Of a stretch of 64,000 nt of DNA, positions 10,390 through 21,475 are shown one piece after another. The DNA comes from Mantis religiosa (taxonomy: Eukaryota; Arthropoda; Insecta; Mantodea; Mantidae). Each line of letters begins with the position of its first letter. Position 1 is the stretch's first letter. The notes beneath the pieces were generated by a model that saw only the letters and a program-made list of their open reading frames with translations, was not told the DNA's origin and searched no databases. The translations under genes and the position numbers were made by a program. The DNA lies in assembly GCA_030765055.1 (NCBI GenBank), contig CM060952.1:80324664-80388663 (forward strand). Direction: 5' to 3'.

Positions 10390-10790
10390 CTCGAGTTACA
10401 CTGCGCGATATCAGCCGGCGTATTGATGGCAGCCTCATCGCGGACGGCTGGGTAAGAGGAAAGCCGTGCCGCGTTTTGGTGGACACCGGGGCGGCCGTAA
10501 CCATCATCAGACCTGACGTGGCGAAGGGTTTGCCGACGAGGAAGCCGAGCCGACCATACCAGCTTGTGATGGCATCGGGTGACACCTAGCCTGTGCAGAA
10601 GGAGGCCCTGTTGAAGTTGACCTTCGGACGGAGTGTCGTATGTCTGTGAGTGTTCGTCGCGAAGGTGGCTGAGGAGGAAATTCTCGCGAGAAGCGAGGTG
10701 GTGGTAACCGTGTGACTGGAAGGTTGGAGAACCAGGAACATGCTGCTGGACCAGAAGACGCCTGTACATGACCTATGTGTAGCCAGGGCA
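10390..10790 (+). pseudogene. Gypsy-2 aspartic protease, broken
   Basis: Retropepsin with the catalytic LVDTGAAVTII motif at about 10479-10510. A TAG follows about 80 bases later (10587) and another stop near 10647. The ILGLD block present in gypsy-1 and gypsy-3 is missing through a deletion around 10683. It would process Gag-Pol if intact. Confidence 0.8.
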
Positions 10791-11900
10791 TTGCTGCCGT
10801 GCCAGTGAGACTACTAAATCCAACGGACACAGATCACGTCGTCCAGGTCGGGACGGAGTTGGGAACGTGCGAGCCCGTGGTGAGAGTAACAGCAATCGAC
10901 AAGACACAGGAGCCGGTGCCGACGCAACACCTGGGGCCCTGGCTAGAAGGCCTACTGGAGAGAGTGGCTGACCCCCTGACCGCAGAACAACTGGAGAAAT
11001 TTCGACAACTGCTGAGGCGATACCAGCGCGTTTTCAGCCATGGCGACAGCGACTACGGCCGCACGGACAAAGTGCTTCACCGCATCGACAGCGGGGACGC
11101 CCGGCCTATTCGGCAACCACCTAAACGCGTTCTGCTGGCGAAGCAAGGGGCGGTACGAGACATGCTGGAGGAAAGGAGATCCCGGGGAGTGATTGAAGAG
11201 TCGGACAGCCCTTGGTGTTCCCCTGTAGTCTTGGTGACGAAGAATAACGGCGAAATACGCTTCTGCGTGGACTACAGGAAGCAGAACGCTGTTACCTGGA
11301 AGGACTGTTTCCCCTTACCCCGGATTCACAACACTCTGGACACGCTAGCCGGTGCAGAGTGGTTCTCGACCCTGGACCTGAAGTCGGGCTACTGGTAGGT
11401 AGATCTAGACCCGAGAGACAAGGAGAAGACCGCATTCTCGACAGGCCAAGGGCTATGGCAGTTCAAATTTATGCCATTTGGCCTCTGCAACGCACCAGCT
11501 ATTTTCCAACGCCTCATGGAGTTAGTGATGGTAGGGCTGACTTACGACGCCTGCCTGCTGCACCTGGACGTCATCATCATAGTCGGGAAGACTTTTGAAG
11601 ACCATCTCGAGAATCTGAGTAAGGTGCTACAGAGACTGCAGTCGACCAACTTGAAGCTGAATGCGAAGAAGTGCCAGCTCTTCCGCAAGGAAGCTAACTA
11701 CTTGGGCTACATAGTCTCAGTAACCGGAGTGGCCACAGACCCGGAGAACACACAGGCTGTGAGAGATTGGCCTCGCCCAAAGGAAAAAAGAAGAGTTGCG
11801 CAGTTTCCTGAGGCTGTGCAGTTATTACCGACGCTTCATAAAGGGGTTCTCCAACATCGCCAAACCCCTCACCCGCCTGACAGAGGAATACCGGCCTTGT
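10790..11900 (+). pseudogene. Gypsy-2 reverse transcriptase, catalytic motif lost
   Basis: The protease-RT linker and fingers/palm region are open at 10775-11398 (SPWCSP, FCVDYRKQNAVT, FSTLDLKSGYW), then a TAG at about 11397. The palm continues at 11471 with MPFGLCNAPAIF. The catalytic box YLDD of gypsy-1 is HLDV here, losing the second metal-binding Asp. The thumb is frameshifted near 11790. This copy cannot have RT activity. Confidence 0.9.
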
Positions 11901-11939
11901 GTGTGGACGGAGGACGCGGATGACGTTTTCTAGCACCTG

Positions 11940-12343
11940 AAGAAGACCCTGTGCAGTGCTCCAATTTTGGGATTTCCACAACCGGGTGGCGCCTCCATTG
12001 CGGACACCGACGCCAGCGACCATTGCATTGGAGGTGTCCTATCGCAGATCCAGGACGGCCATGAGCGGGTGATAGCCTACTGCAGCAAGACGCTATCCAA
12101 GGCAGAGAAGAACTACTGCGTCACTCGACGAGAGCTACTGGTGGTAGTAAAGACCTTGGGGCACTTCCATAAGTACCTGTACGGTCAGCCATTCCACCTG
12201 AGAACTGACCATTCCGCCCTAACCTGGCTATTGAGCTTTAAGAACCTGGAAGGCCAGACAGCACGTTGGCTGCAGGAGTACGACTTCACCTCGGAACATC
12301 GCAGAGGGAAGAGCCGCGGTAACGCAGACGCTATGTCCTGAAG
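11940..12343 (+). pseudogene. Gypsy-2 RNase H domain
   Basis: Nearly intact domain. The first catalytic Asp is in TDASDHCIGGVLSQ, Glu in RRELLVVV and Asp in LRTDHSALTWL. It ends at the GNADAMS block just before a stop at 12339. The upstream frame joining it to RT is shifted near 11920. RNase H removes the RNA strand during reverse transcription. Confidence 0.88.
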
Positions 12344-12586
12344 ACCTGTCCAGCAGAGTGCGGCCAATGCACAAGAGTGGAAGAGAAGCAGCATGCCGCA
12401 GCAGTCCGTGTAGTCATGGCAGTGCCTGAGGACGTCTGGTATAGCGCAGGCCTGCGGAGGGAGCAACTGGCGGACGCAGACTTGGGGCCACTCTTGAGGG
12501 AAGTGGAGGCAGGGACAAAACCAATCTGTTAGGGCATCGCACCGAGGAGCGCTACCTACAAGTCGTACTGGGCCCAATGGGACTCG

Positions 12587-13735
12587 TTGAAGACCAGAGA
12601 GGGTGTGCTTTTCCGTGTATGGGAATTGCACGATGGGAAGACGCAGAGAGAACAGTTGGTACTTCCCCGGAATAAGGTCCAGGAAGTCTTGGAGGAAGTG
12701 TACGCCGGTACTTCAGAAGGACACCTGGGAGCGAACCGAACGATTGACAAACTACGGCAGCGATACTATTGGCTGAGACTCCAAGCAGACGCTGAGAGAT
12801 GGTGCCGTCAGTGTCACGTATGCGCGGCGAGTCGCGGCCCCCAGACTAGGAGCCAGGGTCGCATGCAGCAGTACAACGTCTGAGCGATATTCGAAAGATC
12901 GCCGTTAACATTGCAGGACCGTTCCCAGTTTCCGACCGTGGCAACAAGTACCTAATGGTGGTCGTTGACTACTTCACCAAGTTGCCGGAGGTGTATGCGA
13001 TCCCGAGCAAAGAGGCAAGGACAATCATAGACCGCCTCGTGGAGCAAGTGTTCTGCCGATTTGGGCTACCGTTAGAGCTGCACAGTGACCAGGGCACCAA
13101 TTTTGAGTCCAACCTGATGAAGGAGGCACTAGAAATACTTGGGGTTAACAAGACCCGCACGACGCCTCTACATCCCCAGTTGGATGGCTTGGTCGAAAGA
13201 TACATCAAGACCTTAGAGGAACACCTGAGGAAGGTCGTGGCCAGTCATCAGCCAGACTGGTACGTCAAGGTGCCGCTGTTCTTGCTGGCCTGCAGCTCGT
13301 CAACACAGGACACCACGGGGATGACGCCAGCCAGCTTAATGTTCGGCTGAGAGTTACGCCTCCCTTGTGACCTGGCTTTTGGGAGCCCTCCGAAAGCGAA
13401 ACAGCCAGCGACCGAGTATGTGGAGAACCTGGTGGACCATCTCCACGACATGCACGAGATGGCTCGCCAGAACATCCAGAAGGCGAGCGACCGCATGAAG
13501 ACCCGGTATGACAGGCAAGCCAACAGCCAAGGATTCCAGCAAGGTGACCTGGTCTGGTTGTACCGCCCTACCCGGACCAAGAGACGCTGCCCGAAGCTCC
13601 AGCAGCCATGGCAAGGACCGTACCGGGTGGTGAAGAGGATTAAGGACGTGGGCTTCCGCACTCAGGGAAGATGTTGGTGGTAAACCTGGATCGCCTGACA
13701 CGCTACGATGGTGCTGTTTGGGATGACAAGATTTG
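12587..13735 (+). pseudogene. Gypsy-2 integrase
   Basis: N-terminal HHCC zinc region (HLGANRTIDKLRQRYYWLR ... CRQCHVC), a stop at about 12882, then an open core 12955-13350 with all three acidic residues in place (VVVDYFTK, HSDQGTNFES, GLVERYIKTL), then a stop at 13348 and a C-terminal part with the WQGPYRVVKRI block. The core motif residues are intact, but at least two stops and a frameshift near 13660 break the protein. Confidence 0.9.
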
Positions 13736-13747
13736 AGGAGGGAGCAG

Positions 13748-14226
13748 TGTCATCCGAACGTCGGAAGTCCCGATAGAACCGGCCGGCAGTAATGCCAGAC
13801 GGGAAGCATTCGCCCACGCCTACCCATTTGTCTCATAGCGCTAACGAAGGGATGGTTGAAAAAACATCACTGGCCGTCCCTTTCCCCTCCCCCTGCCGTC
13901 TGGAACCTTCGCGGTGATTCACTGAAACGCAAGACTTCCAGAAACAGCTATATTCCTATAATAAGGGGCTGCAGTTGGCGAGTCAGTCAGTTCTTGGTGA
14001 GCAGCCGTGAGGAGCGCCGAGTGAGTTAACGGTCCGTGCAGCAGAGGAGTTGTACGTAACTGTGAGCGTGCAGTGGACCTGTGACAGATGAACTGGTGAA
14101 TTGTAATTGTGTGCATTACGTAATTCTGTGTAATCGGCAAGTCTTCCGACTGAAATTCGGTGGAAATAAAGAACATTTTTGAGTTGTGCAATTAGACTTT
14201 TAATTTCTCGAACCCACAAAGTTACA
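13748..14226 (+). repeat. 3' LTR of gypsy-2
   Basis: 479 bp, preceded by the purine tract GATTTGAGGAGGGAGCAG (13730-13747), ends GTTACA and is followed by the TSD copy ATAT. Confidence 0.94.
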
Positions 14227-14745
14227 ATATAAAGGTACATAGGTGACACCTAGAAGGTTAATTATACACCACACACCGAGTTACGAGGTATCCACTAACT
14301 CTAAGGTCTCTGTAGACAAATGATAAAGCAAGATATTATGGTAGAGAGCTTAGACCCAGAAGGTTAACTGTACAACACACACCTAGCTACGAGGTGTATC
14401 CTAACATTAAGGTCTCTGTGCACACGTGATGAAACAAGATGGTATGATATAAAGGTTACCTGTCTACCACACACCCAGCCATGAGGTATGTACTAACACT
14501 AATGTCTCTGTCTACATGTGATGAAACAAGGTGTTATGGTACACAGGTGAGACCTGGAAGTTTAACTGTCCATCAAATAGGGAGTTTAGAAGAATGTCCT
14601 AACACTAAGGTATCTGTAGATAAGTGATGGAGCAAGATATTATGGTACAGAGTTGAGATCTAGAAGGTTAACTGTCCTCCACCCAGGGAGTCACGATGCA
14701 TCTATTAACACTACTGCCTCGTGTAAACGTGATGAAACTAGATGG
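14227..14745. repeat. Satellite, about five units of ~100 bp
   Basis: Degenerate tandem array. The landmark (G)GTCTCTGT...GATGAAACAAGAT recurs near 14307, 14410, 14503, 14608 and 14706, giving a period of roughly 93-105 bp. Each unit also carries a run like CACACCCAG and a GAGGTAT/GATGCAT box. Units have diverged strongly. The same repeat continues to the left of gypsy-2 at 8537-8611. Confidence 0.75.
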
Positions 14746-14845
14746 AATATGCGACAGGATTTAAAATGGAATGATGCGATTCAGCACCGCATTGCGGTAA
14801 CATTTGCGTCATGATTTTAAATGGAATGACGATTCTGCCCCATTA

Positions 14846-14990
14846 TATGTAGCTGAGTCCTGTCCTTGAAGATGGTGCCGATGTGTCAGGTCTCGAATTC
14901 GTCTCAATCTGAACTTTTGCTCAGATCCGGCGTCTCAGAATTAGCAGTACTTTTTAATTGTTATCCGTGGCTGCTGCAGTCGAAGCCCTT
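14846..14990 (+). repeat. Dispersed repeat, also inverted at 55095-55220
   Basis: Shares about 120 bp with the reverse complement of 55095-55220: a GATGGTGCCGATGT-like block, AGGTCTCG, CAGATCCGGCGTCTCA and TTATCC(G/A)(T/C)G followed by CTGCTGC. The family is not recognised, and no coding potential is seen. Confidence 0.6.
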
Positions 14991-16786
14991 ACGTTGGCTT
15001 TGATCTTTGTTAGGAATAGTAAATAGTTTAATAAATGAAACTAACTAATCGTTTAACTTTTTAAATATTCCAATATTTATTTCTATATGAAGTTAACAAA
15101 CCCGCCGTAACATAAATTAAAAGGTAACTCTAGAAGCGTCGGTTTCTTTTACACTATGAAATAAAACATTTTTATAACTGTTCACAATATAACTTTAAAT
15201 TAAGTGCTCTCACACTGCAAATGCTTTTTAGTTTCTTTACTCGACGACGTCCATAAGTAGAATGATGCTAACTGTAGATTATCTAAAATTACTGAATTTG
15301 CCGTTGCTATGGCTATTCAATAATTTCTCATTGGTTCATGTCATATTCAATGAACCAATTGTCATTACCGTATTATGTAATTCACATAATCTTCTGTTTA
15401 AATCATATTTAAGCAATTTTCCATTCAAATAACATTTTGTAAAGCATTTTAGACTACTAACATCGTCGTTTAACATATCAATACTATAAGATTTTCCTTC
15501 TTTTCTACCTATTCAGTCACAAGTAATTAATGCAAGTAATCACTAACAATTAAGTCAATTCTTAGGGGCTGAAGTTACATTATTAATATTCCCACAAATC
15601 AGCTCAGTTTGTTTGAGGACTCCAATACGAGTATCCTTTTTCACCTTAATTTTATTCTGTATCTGTAGCCCCGCAATTTGTATAGCACTGATTGTGCTGA
15701 TCAATTGATAAATAAATATAAAAAAATCACAAGTTTACTTTCAATTGTTTATTAATCTCGTTCACTTTCAACTTAAGTTTTCAATAATTTCTAATGAATA
15801 CTTTTCTTAATAAATTTAAAATAACAACATTGAAATATAAACAATGTTTAGGGGTTTAGAATAAAAAATAACGGTCACAAACAGTAATCGGATGTAATAT
15901 GGAAAGCTAACTGTTGCCGATTATGGAGCCATAATGTGTTATAACATACTCGTTGCGATATTACTATGCAATTGAAACGACGTCAAGTAAACACCGATAG
16001 AAAAATGTACAAATATTTCTCACGAGTGACATAACTTACGCATGGTTAAATACGACTTTATTGACGTAAAAAGTAACTATGTAGTTTTAAATCATGTTTT
16101 CATGGAACATATGTACCCTGCGCAGCTTGTGGCTATTTGTATTCGTCACCTTTTGTTTGTTGCACAGTTCGGAAGAGTGGTGACAGGTTATACTATTAAG
16201 GATGCCGCCGTTGAATCCATGGCCAAAGCACCATTCTAACTGTAATAAGGGTTACAAATAATAGTCATGTGCATGTTAGTTAACAGTTTTTAAATCACAC
16301 TCTATCATTTTGAAATACTAATTGCGACTTACTAAGTAAATTTAATGAAGATGGGGTTGTTTATAATGCTCCAATTTAGTAATGTATGTACATACTTTGG
16401 AAAGAATAGTGAATTGAAATAAGGTGTAATAACGAAGTACAAAACAAATGTTAAACAAAGTGCGTGACAATAAAATTAAACTTTATAATCTGACCCTACA
16501 ATACAGTACGAAACATTTTCCATATATTTTGTAAATAGATATGTTATCATGCCTTTTGTATGTATCCTCTCTACTGGTTTTCCAAATTCATTCATTCCAT
16601 GTATGAAGTTCAGTTTTAAAACTTTAGAAGTGTTAATATAGTTTTAAAGCAATTTAACATTTCAATGACTGATAAAATGTAAACTTTCTTTCCTAAACAA
16701 GTGCAGATAAGTGGAAGGTTATAGATAAGAATGTAAGCTGCTAAGTACATTATCACCTCTAACATTGTGTTTATTGTCTGCAGAAT
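14991..16786. other. AT-rich sequence upstream of the repeat-protein ORF
   Basis: About 1.8 kb with no recognisable coding family; the 65-codon frame at 16042-16239 has no support. The segment ends in a pyrimidine-rich stretch and a CTGCAG directly before AATATGG. This looks like a 3' splice site, so part of this region may be an intron of the gene that follows. Confidence 0.45.
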
Positions 16787-18597
16787 ATGGACGACGACGA
16801 CCCGCTACTGTTTCAACCGCACATAACTTCTACTCCCACAAGGAGACGAATAGCACCTTCAGCGTCAACTCCACCTAGATTGGTTTTTGCGGAGCAAACG
16901 ACTAAGTATGATGACTATAACGATCCATTTAAAACTCCACCTCCACGTCACTATAGGTCTGGTTTTCCACAGCGTGACTCTTTCGACCCGTCTCTAGAAG
17001 AAAGACCTGGTAGGCTGGCTTTGTCAGCAAGAAGAGTGTCCGCCCCTCCTGAAAGTCGTCGCCAACGATATGAACCTGGTCAAATAGACATTCCTGCTTA
17101 TGCATGGAACGTGCTGTATATCCCACCAACAAGGAGAGCCACTGCTTCTCCCGCAGTAGCGTATGGTCCAACTTCAGAACCCTTTTTCGATTTATATGAA
17201 GCAGAAGAATCTGATTCATCACTAGAAGATTTTGAGCTCCCAGAGCCACCCCCTTGTCCTGCTGCACTAAACCAGACGTCTACAGTACCAACTTCTGATG
17301 ATCTGGTGGTACCAGCTCCGTGTCCTGCTGCACTAAACCAGACGTATACAGTAGCAAGTTTTGATGATCTAGAAGTACCAGCTCCGTGTCCTGCTGCACT
17401 AAACCAGACGTATACAGTAGCAAGTTTTGATGATCTAGAGGTACCAGCTCCGTGTCCTGCTGCACTAAACCAGACGTATACAGTAGCAAGTTTTGATGAT
17501 CTAGAAGTACCAGCTCCGTGTCCTGCTGCACTAAACCAGACGTATACAGTAGCAAGTTTTGATGATCTAGAGGTACCAGCTCCGTGTCCTGCTGCACTAA
17601 ACCAGACATATACGGTTACAAGTTCTGAGGAATACACAGAGGATGAAGACGCACCTGCCCCGTGCCCTGCTGCACTAAACCAGACGTATACAGTAGCAAG
17701 TTTTGATGATCTAGAGGTACCAGCTCCGTGTCCTGCTGCACTAAACCAGACATATATGGTTACAAGTTCTGAGGAATACACAGAGGATGAAGAGGCACCT
17801 GCCCCATGTCCTGCTGCACTAAACCAGACGTATACATTACAAAGCTCTGAAGAATATACAGAGGATGACGAGGCACCTGCACCGTGTCCTGCTGCACTAG
17901 AACAGGCATATACAGTACCAGGTCCTGATGAATATGTACAGGATCAGCGGGTATCTGCTTCTATTGAGCACGATCCATGGGTTACGCCACCTAGATACCC
18001 AAGCCCCGAATGGTGGAAAGAGGCGATACCTCCTCGCACCGCAGATCTTCCATGGATTACGCCTCCGAGGTATTCTCGTTCCGATCGAAGGAAGCAGGCA
18101 GCACCTCCTAGCACTGCAGATCTTCCATGGATTACACCTCCGAGGTATTCTCGTTCCGGTCGAAGGAAAGAGGCGACACTGCCTCGCACTGCAGATCTTC
18201 CATGGATTACACTTCCGAGGTATTCTCGTTCCGATAGAAAGGAGGTGCCGATACCTCCTCCCGATATCTCCCCTGCACGGCTTAGAAGACTCATTACTGA
18301 GTCTAGCCGCCCAAACTTATCATGGAACATTCGTAATTCTACGGCAGCACCTGGATATCCAGTTTGCAAAATAGATTGTAATATACCAGGATCTCGAACA
18401 GCACGTGCCCCTCCATGTTCAGCAATGACTAAAAGTTCACTACCACTAGGGACAAAGCCGGGTACCTTTTTACAAGTTGGCCGAGGTAGGTTAATAGATA
18501 TACGTGGTGGTGGTGGTGGTGGTGGGGGTCGTGGTGGCGGTGGTGACGGTAGTGATGGTGGCAGAGGTGGTGGTAAAAGTAGTAGTAGTAGTAGTAA

Positions 18598-18636
<39 letters not shown>

Positions 18637-18643
18637 GGCATAA
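16787..18643 (+). CDS. Long tandem-repeat, low-complexity protein (unknown)
   Basis: Single open frame of 618 codons, by far the longest in the window; I do not recognise the family. Residues 1-150 are charged and proline-rich without a signal peptide. Residues ~150-385 contain ten units with the core CPAALNQ, each 22 residues (ending ASFDDLEVPAP) or 26 residues (acidic SSEEYTEDE... ending). Then come four ~25-residue units with the core PWITPPRYSRS, and the C-terminus is poly-Gly followed by poly-Ser. Units differ partly by silent changes (GAA/GAG, ACG/ACA, CCT/CCC), which supports translation. No membrane segment or enzyme motif is seen; it is probably disordered. A splice-acceptor-like TCTGCAG lies five bases before the ATG. 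It could be a host gene exon or a transposon-derived ORF. Confidence 0.7.
18497..18640. repeat. (GGT)n and (AGT)n trinucleotide repeats
   Basis: The 3' end of the repeat-protein ORF consists of GGT/GGC runs encoding Gly and then AGT runs encoding Ser. Downstream, to about 18840, the sequence keeps a degenerate GATAGT texture, suggesting an older and longer simple repeat. Confidence 0.75.
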
Positions 18644-18837
18644 AATAGCTAGTCCTTATGTTGATAGTGGTTTTGATACAGATATTTATATCAGTGATTA
18701 TGATAGCATTAGTAAAATAGTTGTGATAATGTTTCCTATAGCAGAGTTAGTTTTACTGGTAACTGTGATAGTAACGATAGTTCTGGTGATGATTATATTT
18801 AAGGGTCTCAAATGCTTGGTAATTGGTACTGATAGTA

Positions 18838-19082
18838 AAGGTAGGTTGTATTTAACGCCCGCTTTAACTGCATGCGGCACCGCAGGTGATGTCACTAGTG
18901 ATACATGCAATGAAGATGGAGCACCGGTGGAATGAGATGGCTAGGAAAACCGAAGATCTCGGAGAAAACCTGCCCTTACGCCATGTTGTCCACCGCAAAT
19001 CCCACATGCGGTCGCCGGCGATCGATCCCGGGCCGCCTTGGTGAGAGTTGAGTGGTCTAGCCGCTTGGCCTTGGCACGTCCT
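18838..19082 (-). mobile_element. SINE-B, complete copy with TSD
   Basis: tRNA-derived SINE in reverse orientation. The tRNA-like head is at the right end, with the family's A and B boxes (here degraded; B box complement ...GATCGATCCCGGGC). Perfect 11-bp TSD TACTGATAGTA at 18827-18837 and 19083-19093. The 34501-34752 copy shows the head best: it resembles tRNA-Glu, with an anticodon-loop region CTCTCAC. Confidence 0.88.
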
Positions 19083-19093
19083 TACTGATAGTA

Positions 19094-19940
19094 CAGATAG
19101 TTACCACTAAAAGTTCCAGGTGTGCAGAACTAATTCCTCATTGGGTTCCTCCAAGTATCAAGAGGGCTTGTGCCAAACGAATAAACATATTTGATCCATA
19201 GGCCTGTTTGAACCTCACTATGATACCTCCCTGAACACAGTGTCATGGATACCGTTGCGCGGGACGGCCCAGTGGGTGATAGGGTAATACCTGATTTCCA
19301 GCCTTGGGTTTTCATGTAAGACTGTGTTTGTATCCGCTGATAAAGGGCCACTGCGTGAGATACACTCCTGGGGACCACTGAGACCATCTGTCTATACACT
19401 TGGAAATGTCCGAGAAATGTCCAGTCCAGGATTCTTACCTGAGCCGGATTGGCGTCCAGGACTTGAGCACGCCATTGGAGGCGTTTGCCATGGTTGAAGA
19501 TTAAAGCGTCATGGTACCTCAGAAATAATGTTTATGGAAACAAAGTAGTTGAATCTTGTGGTTCTATCTACTTAGTGCTAACAAGAACAGACGGAGGTAA
19601 ACCTTTTAGGTCCGTTCTCCCTTCCATCATCCGGAAGGGATTGGATAAGATACCTTCACCATTAAATCGATGTACGCTTCTGGTTCAAGTACATTCAGCT
19701 TCTTAGGAAGCAAAAATGCGCAAAGTTAAAGTCTCAGTTAATTATCCAGTAAGTGTTGCAATGTGCATAAACCTGAACTCTTCACGCGGTGTGGCCAAAC
19801 CCGCGAATTAATCGGTATGAGCAACGAGCAGATTCAGACCGGCTATATATCGCGAAGCGAACTCGTACCCTGTTCCTCACTCTGATCTGGTACATGTGAA
19901 AGATTAAGGCAATGAAGTTAGACTTTATACACCAAACTCA
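19094..19940. other. No recognisable feature
   Basis: Mixed-composition sequence with short frames only, none matching a known family. The region around 19200-19400 is less AT-rich than its surroundings, but I see no motif. Confidence 0.4.
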
Positions 19941-20120
19941 CTGAGATCCTATGAGTGCCAGCCCTTTGCTCACATCTGTGACTTCTCTTAGGCTCACTTA
20001 CATGTGTTAACAATGGAAAGGTCTTGCACGCTGAGATCCTATGAGTGCCAGCCCTTTGCTCACATCTGTGACTTCAATTAGGCTCACTTACATGTGTTAA
20101 CAATGGAAAGATCTTGCACG
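19941..20120. repeat. 90-bp tandem duplication, two copies
   Basis: Copies 19941-20030 and 20031-20120, both starting CTGAGATCCTATGAGTGCCAG and ending GTCTTGCACG or ATCTTGCACG, differ at only a few positions. No coding sense; a recent local duplication. Confidence 0.9.
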
Positions 20121-20169
20121 CTGATGCATGCACATCATCTACTAAATGTGTTAACTTTAGTGGTGAGCA

Positions 20170-21070
20170 TTGATCAAGTCAAGCAGAATTGCTCGTTTTA
20201 TGGAGAAAATAACTATTCAAGCGATGGAAGTTAAGGGCGAAGATATCTTTCCCGGTAGCCCAGAAACTCCTGTGCATTCGGCAATCCTCTTTCTGAAGTC
20301 CGGTACATACAGCTCATTTACTGCTAAGCCGGTACCAATTAAGAAAATCGCAAGGAAAAGTAGCAATTTAAATTACAGACAGAATGGTTTATATATCATC
20401 ACAACTAAAGCGGAATAAAGTGTATCAACACCTGCGAAGAGCCACTCCTGGAACAAAAAGTCAACAAATATAAATGACAAGGACGTAATGTTTAACACCC
20501 CGCCAAAGAAGTTCGAGACCAGCAATGTCAAAACCGAATTACTTAAAGTGGTCAGAAGATCTACCAAGGGAAGGTAAAGTCCAAGAGCATCTCCTCGAAG
20601 TTCCTCTTCTGAGGAATATTCCGGAGAAGACTCGGATCGGTAATTGTCATTGTCGTTGATCTGAACACCCAATTGGTTCGATATTGTCGAACCGAAATTC
20701 TCTAATGGAAAGATGATCTTCCCACATTGCATAACAGTGAAAATTGGACAAAAAGTAAAACGTGTTAGCTCAAGAGCAAATGCAACTGATTCCACCACCG
20801 CTGAAGTCAACGTAAATATACCTCCTTCCGATCACCTGGGATTTAGTGAGTTATAATTTCTGTTTCCCCACCTATCAATAGATTTTCTGTTGATGGGAGA
20901 CATCAATGCCCATCGTTCCCTCTGGGGCCCAACTCAGGCTTGTGCGAGAGGCAAACTAAATGAAAATTTCATCGGCAGCTATATAACACGGCCCTCCTGA
21001 ATGCCAGAGAGCATATATTTTTCTCTTTCATTCGACATTTCTTCACATACTGATTTAGCAGTTTGTTCAG
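20170..21070 (+). pseudogene. Jockey-like LINE fragment (ORF1 tail, endonuclease start)
   Basis: At about 20893-20960 the translation gives LLMGDINAHRSLWGP followed by RGKLNEN, the catalytic Asp-Asn/His region of APE endonucleases of Jockey-type non-LTR retrotransposons. Stops and frameshifts interrupt it. The upstream forward frames at 20170-20418 and up to ~20860 (with a Ser/Glu-rich SSSSEEYSGEDSD stretch) could be the end of ORF1, but this is weaker. The element is 3'-truncated or further decayed after 21070. Confidence 0.6.
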
Positions 21071-21249
21071 TCAGCAATTAGCCTATAGTAGAATGTCATC
21101 TTTGATCTACGTTCTAGTGACCATTTTTCATAAATTCTTAATATCTGAACACAAGATATGTGTTTTACATGTTGAACTAGCTGGCTTTTCGACTCCAGAA
21201 AGACTATTCTTTCTGCTGAGGAGCAAACTGTTTCCCAGTCGCCCACCTC

Positions 21250-21475
21250 TGTAACGTGATGGTTGCATGTTTTCCTCACATTCAATAGGTTCTGAGTTCG
21301 TATCTCAATCAGGCTGACTTATCCAGATAAGGTATTTTCGGGAGTTTTCCCATATCCTGAACGAACACTGTAGGATAAGTCTATAGACCTTGGGCTCTTT
21401 TGAATATAATTTCACCCATCATTTCATTCATGGTCCAGTGTGCATTACGTTGGGGGACGTTAATTAAAAAATTCC
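21250..21475 (+). mobile_element. SINE-A, old copy
   Basis: Diverged forward copy: head with ATGGTTGCATG (A-box region) and TGAGTTCGTATCTC (B box), body with the TATCCAGATAAGG, GTTTTCCCATATCC and TTTCACCCATCATTTCATTCAT blocks, and 3' end TTGGGGGACGTTAATTAAAAAA as in the young copy at 36881. No clear TSD remains. Confidence 0.75.

Larger units (their letters stand above)
8612..14226 (+). mobile_element. Gypsy-2: full-length decayed Ty3/gypsy element
   Basis: 5,615 bp with LTRs 8612-9101 and 13748-14226, both TGTC...CA, flanked by ATAT (8608-8611 and 14227-14230). It contains the tRNA-Leu-like primer site, gag, protease, RT, RNase H and integrase in Ty3/gypsy order, with several in-frame stops and frameshifts but no large deletion or insertion. 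It is the best local reference for interpreting gypsy-1 and gypsy-3. A solo LTR of the same family sits at 41832-42385. Confidence 0.95.

Noticed and set aside
17098..17781. Long reverse ORF with GHGAGTSRSSKLATVYVWFSAA repeats
   Set aside because: Mirror of the forward CPAALNQ repeats; repeats keep both strands open. The forward frame is longer and has the better codon pattern.
18504..18935. Alternative frame after the (AGT)n tract with a hydrophobic, membrane-like segment
   Set aside because: It overlaps the repeat-protein ORF in another frame, begins in simple repeat and ends in SINE-B; trinucleotide length changes would not shift into it.
20373..20810. 145-codon reverse ORF with hydrophobic stretches
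   Set aside because: Opposite strand of the probable LINE remnant; no family motif and no neighbours supporting it.
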